Assembly (NCBI GenBank): GCA_002701845.1
Contig: NZXG01000059.1
Coordinates: 62,001-126,000, forward strand
Direction: 5' to 3'
Source of the DNA: Pseudomonadales bacterium
GTDB lineage: Bacteria > Pseudomonadota > Gammaproteobacteria > Pseudomonadales > Ketobacteraceae
Length of the DNA stretch: 64,000 nucleotides
The notes below the pieces were generated by a model. It worked only from the letters and a program-made list of their open reading frames with translations, had not been told where the DNA came from and ran no database searches. The position numbers and the translations under genes are program-made. Shown one piece after another: positions 62,470 through 64,000 of this stretch (positions within the stretch are counted from its first letter, which is position 1; every line of letters starts with the position of its first letter).

Positions 62470-63270
62470 TCAGTGTCCTGCCGCGGCGTGTTGCGGTTGC
62501 GCTTTGCTAAACAAGCGGAAGTAATTTTCGGTGGTAACCCGGGCCACCCGCTCCAGGCTGCAGCCCTTGAGTTCCGCCACCTTCGCCGCCACCTCAACCA
62601 CATACTGGGGCTCGTTTTTCCGGCCCCGGTGCGGCACCGGCGCCAGCCAGGGGGCGTCGGTCTCCACCAGTAGCCGCTCCAGCGGCAGGGCGCGGACCAC
62701 CTCCCGCAGGGCACTGGCATTACGGAAGGTGACGATACCGGAAATGGAGATTAAAAAACCCATCTCCACAGCCTGCTGCGCCATATCCAGGTCTTCGGTG
62801 AAGCAATGCAATACACCGTTGACTGCACCTTGCCCCTGCTCCCGCAGCAGGCTGAGGGTGTCCTCTTTGGCCCCGCGGGTGTGGATAATCAGGGGTAAAT
62901 TACTTTTACGGGCAGCCTCGATATGCACACAGAAACGCTCCCGCTGCCAGGACAGATCGCCCTCGCCGTAGAAATAATCCAGACCGGTTTCACCGATAGC
63001 CACCACCCGGGGATGCTGGGCTACCTGCAGCAATTCCTCTACGCTGGGTTCGCGGCTATCCCGGTACAGAGGATGCACGCCAACGGAGGCGTGAACCTGA
63101 GGGTGTCGTTCCGCCAGGGCGAGCACCTCATCCATATGATCCAGATCGATGCCAATGCAGAGAAGTTGCGAGACCTGACGGGCGAAGGCCGCGTCCAGGG
63201 CGGGTTGTAAGTCACCGTTGTAGGGGGTCAGATCGAGTTTGTCCAGGTGACAGTGGGAATCCACCAGCAT
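62470..63270 (-). CDS. tatD: TatD family metal-dependent hydrolase/DNase
   Basis: 266 residues from the ATG at 63270, the usual TatD length; the frame extends to 63471 without conserved sequence. Metal ligands are all visible: LVDSHCHLD (HxH), IGETGLDYF (Glu), IIHTRGA (His), LHCFTED (His) and ETDAPWLAP (Asp). TIM-barrel 3'-5' DNase family. Order holB-pilZ-tatD is as in Pseudomonas. Confidence 0.95.
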   Translation of the reverse strand: MLVDSHCHLDKLDLTPYNGDLQPALDAAFARQVSQLLCIGIDLDHMDEVLALAERHPQVHASVGVHPLYRDSREPSVEELLQVAQHPRVVAIGETGLDYFYGEGDLSWQRERFCVHIEAARKSNLPLIIHTRGAKEDTLSLLREQGQGAVNGVLHCFTEDLDMAQQAVEMGFLISISGIVTFRNASALREVVRALPLERLLVETDAPWLAPVPHRGRKNEPQYVVEVAAKVAELKGCSLERVARVTTENYFRLFSKAQPQHAAAGH

Positions 63271-63370
63271 ACACGGGTTCCTGTCCAGATTGCATGGGCG
63301 CCAAGAGAGTAAACCAGTGATTTTACATACAAACCCGGTAGGATTCGAGTTATTGGAGCCGGCTTGCGGC

Positions 63371-63718
63371 TCACATGGTATGGGTGGGGCGATCCGATTG
63401 CAGGGCGCCGGCCAGGTAGGTTTCGATCTTGGAACGGGCGGTATCGTCCTGATCGTTGAACTGGACGCCAATGCCCGCGGCCCGGTTGCCCTGAGCCCCC
63501 TTGGGGGTTACCCAGACAATTTTGCCCGCCACGGGGATCTTTTCTGTTTCTTCCATCAGGTTCAGCAGCAAAAACACCTCTTCCCCCAACTTGTACTGCT
63601 TGTTGGTGGGGATGAACAGGCCGCCGTTTTTTATAAAGGGCATGTACGCCGCGTACAACACCGCTTTGTCCTTGATGGTCAGCGAGAGAATCCCGCTGCG
63701 GGAACCACCGATTGCCAT
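63371..63718 (-). CDS. pilZ: Type IV pilus assembly protein PilZ
   Basis: 115 residues. Compared with c-di-GMP-binding PilZ domains it lacks the RxxxR motif, as expected for PilZ proper, which acts on the pilus machinery (with PilB and FimX) rather than as a receptor. Conserved segments are ILSLTIKDKAVLYAAYMPFIKNGGLFIPT, YKLGEEVFLLLNLM and GIGVQF. It lies between holB and tatD. Confidence 0.93.
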   Translation of the reverse strand: MAIGGSRSGILSLTIKDKAVLYAAYMPFIKNGGLFIPTNKQYKLGEEVFLLLNLMEETEKIPVAGKIVWVTPKGAQGNRAAGIGVQFNDQDDTARSKIETYLAGALQSDRPTHTM

Positions 63719-63784
63719 AGGTTAGCTTGACCAATATCGCCTGGAATTATTTTTCAGTTTAGCATCTGGACTTTGCAATGCCAG

Positions 63785-64000
63785 CTAGGGAGACCGGACC
63801 TGTGACCACTTCAGCAAAATTTCCTCCAGCAATAACGGGAGGTTAGGATTGGCTTGACTCACCAGCATCTGACGTACCCGCAACAGGTGGTCATGGCTGG
63901 CAAACAGCCGTTGAGGGTTCACCAGGGCACTGGCGGTTTGCAATTGTGGTTGCAGATCCCGGTTATTGATAGTGTCCATCCCCGCCATCAATCGCGCCAG
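63785..64000 (-). CDS. holB: DNA polymerase III delta' subunit, C-terminal part (5' end outside window)
   Basis: Only the last 71 codons are visible, reading in from the right edge (frame ...LARLMAGMDTINN...). The end (QTASALVNPQRLFASHDHLLRVRQMLVSQANPNLPLLLEEILLKW) fits the C-terminal helical domain of HolB. Neighbour order (holB-pilZ-tatD) supports this. The stop is TAG at 63785. Confidence 0.8.
   Translation of the reverse strand: MARLMAGMDTINNRDLQPQLQTASALVNPQRLFASHDHLLRVRQMLVSQANPNLPLLLEEILLKWSQVRSP

Overview
The window is an ordinary chromosomal stretch of a gammaproteobacterium, most likely a marine, lipid-using member of the Pseudomonadales/Oceanospirillales. The evidence is gene content and order. 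holB-pilZ-tatD, dnaX-ybaB-recR, gltX followed by tRNA-Ala and tRNA-Glu, and rnd-ycgL-ycgN are all gammaproteobacterial arrangements. The FabH-like synthase resembles the Pseudomonas octanoyl-CoA-using enzyme. Many genes serve fatty acid and lipid metabolism (fadD, acyl-CoA dehydrogenase, ETF-quinone oxidoreductase, MaoC hydratase, lipase-like hydrolases). GC is in the high fifties. I see no prophage, insertion sequence, CRISPR array or integron. Genus-level assignment is inference.

Layout. 1-5 kb: end of an outer-membrane lipoprotein-sorting-like gene, a small conserved protein, tRNA-Glu and tRNA-Ala with a near-consensus promoter, gltX, then divergent dusA-tal. 5-7.4 kb: a partner-switching pair (PP2C response regulator and STAS protein) and a PilZ protein. 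7.4-14 kb: a large exported unknown protein, mlaA, a four-gene EGKCG-peptide (HvfA-type) metallopeptide operon with its DUF692/MNIO and DUF2063 maturation proteins and DoxX, and a FabH-like synthase. 14-25 kb: an alpha/beta-hydrolase fold protein lacking its nucleophile, hrpA, fadD, DUF547, a divergent GlpD-like flavoprotein, a monoacylglycerol-lipase-like hydrolase and a MaoC hydratase. 25-35 kb: a CoxE-like VWA/MoxR pair, an exported unknown, cysK, and a PilZ-DUF1631-HIT-VWA run. 35-42 kb: ycgN-ycgL-rnd, acyl-CoA dehydrogenase behind a palindromic operator, a ZIP transporter, recR-ybaB-dnaX and the 4.5S RNA gene. 42-51 kb: glnS, a three-gene redox cassette (membrane FAD/Fe-S/haem b oxidoreductase, 11-haem cytochrome, Tll0287-like haem protein), and ETF-QO. 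51-64 kb: DUF1285, a DUF4823 lipoprotein, a TetR regulator, a class V aminotransferase, a YiiX-like protein, a periplasmic PDC-like sensor, a PknK-like kinase/ATPase/GAF/GGDEF protein interrupted by one in-frame TAA, rmuC, tatD, pilZ and the end of holB.

The most interesting items are the EGKCG operon, the membrane-to-periplasm redox cassette, the nonsense-split giant signalling protein, and a G7 slippery run in dnaX that would give an immediate -1 stop, as in gamma/tau production. Several catalytic or signalling domains have lost key residues (receiver Lys, hydrolase Ser, possibly the YiiX Cys). c-di-GMP signalling is well represented: two PilZ proteins with binding-type motifs, type IV pilus PilZ, and one GGDEF with an I-site.
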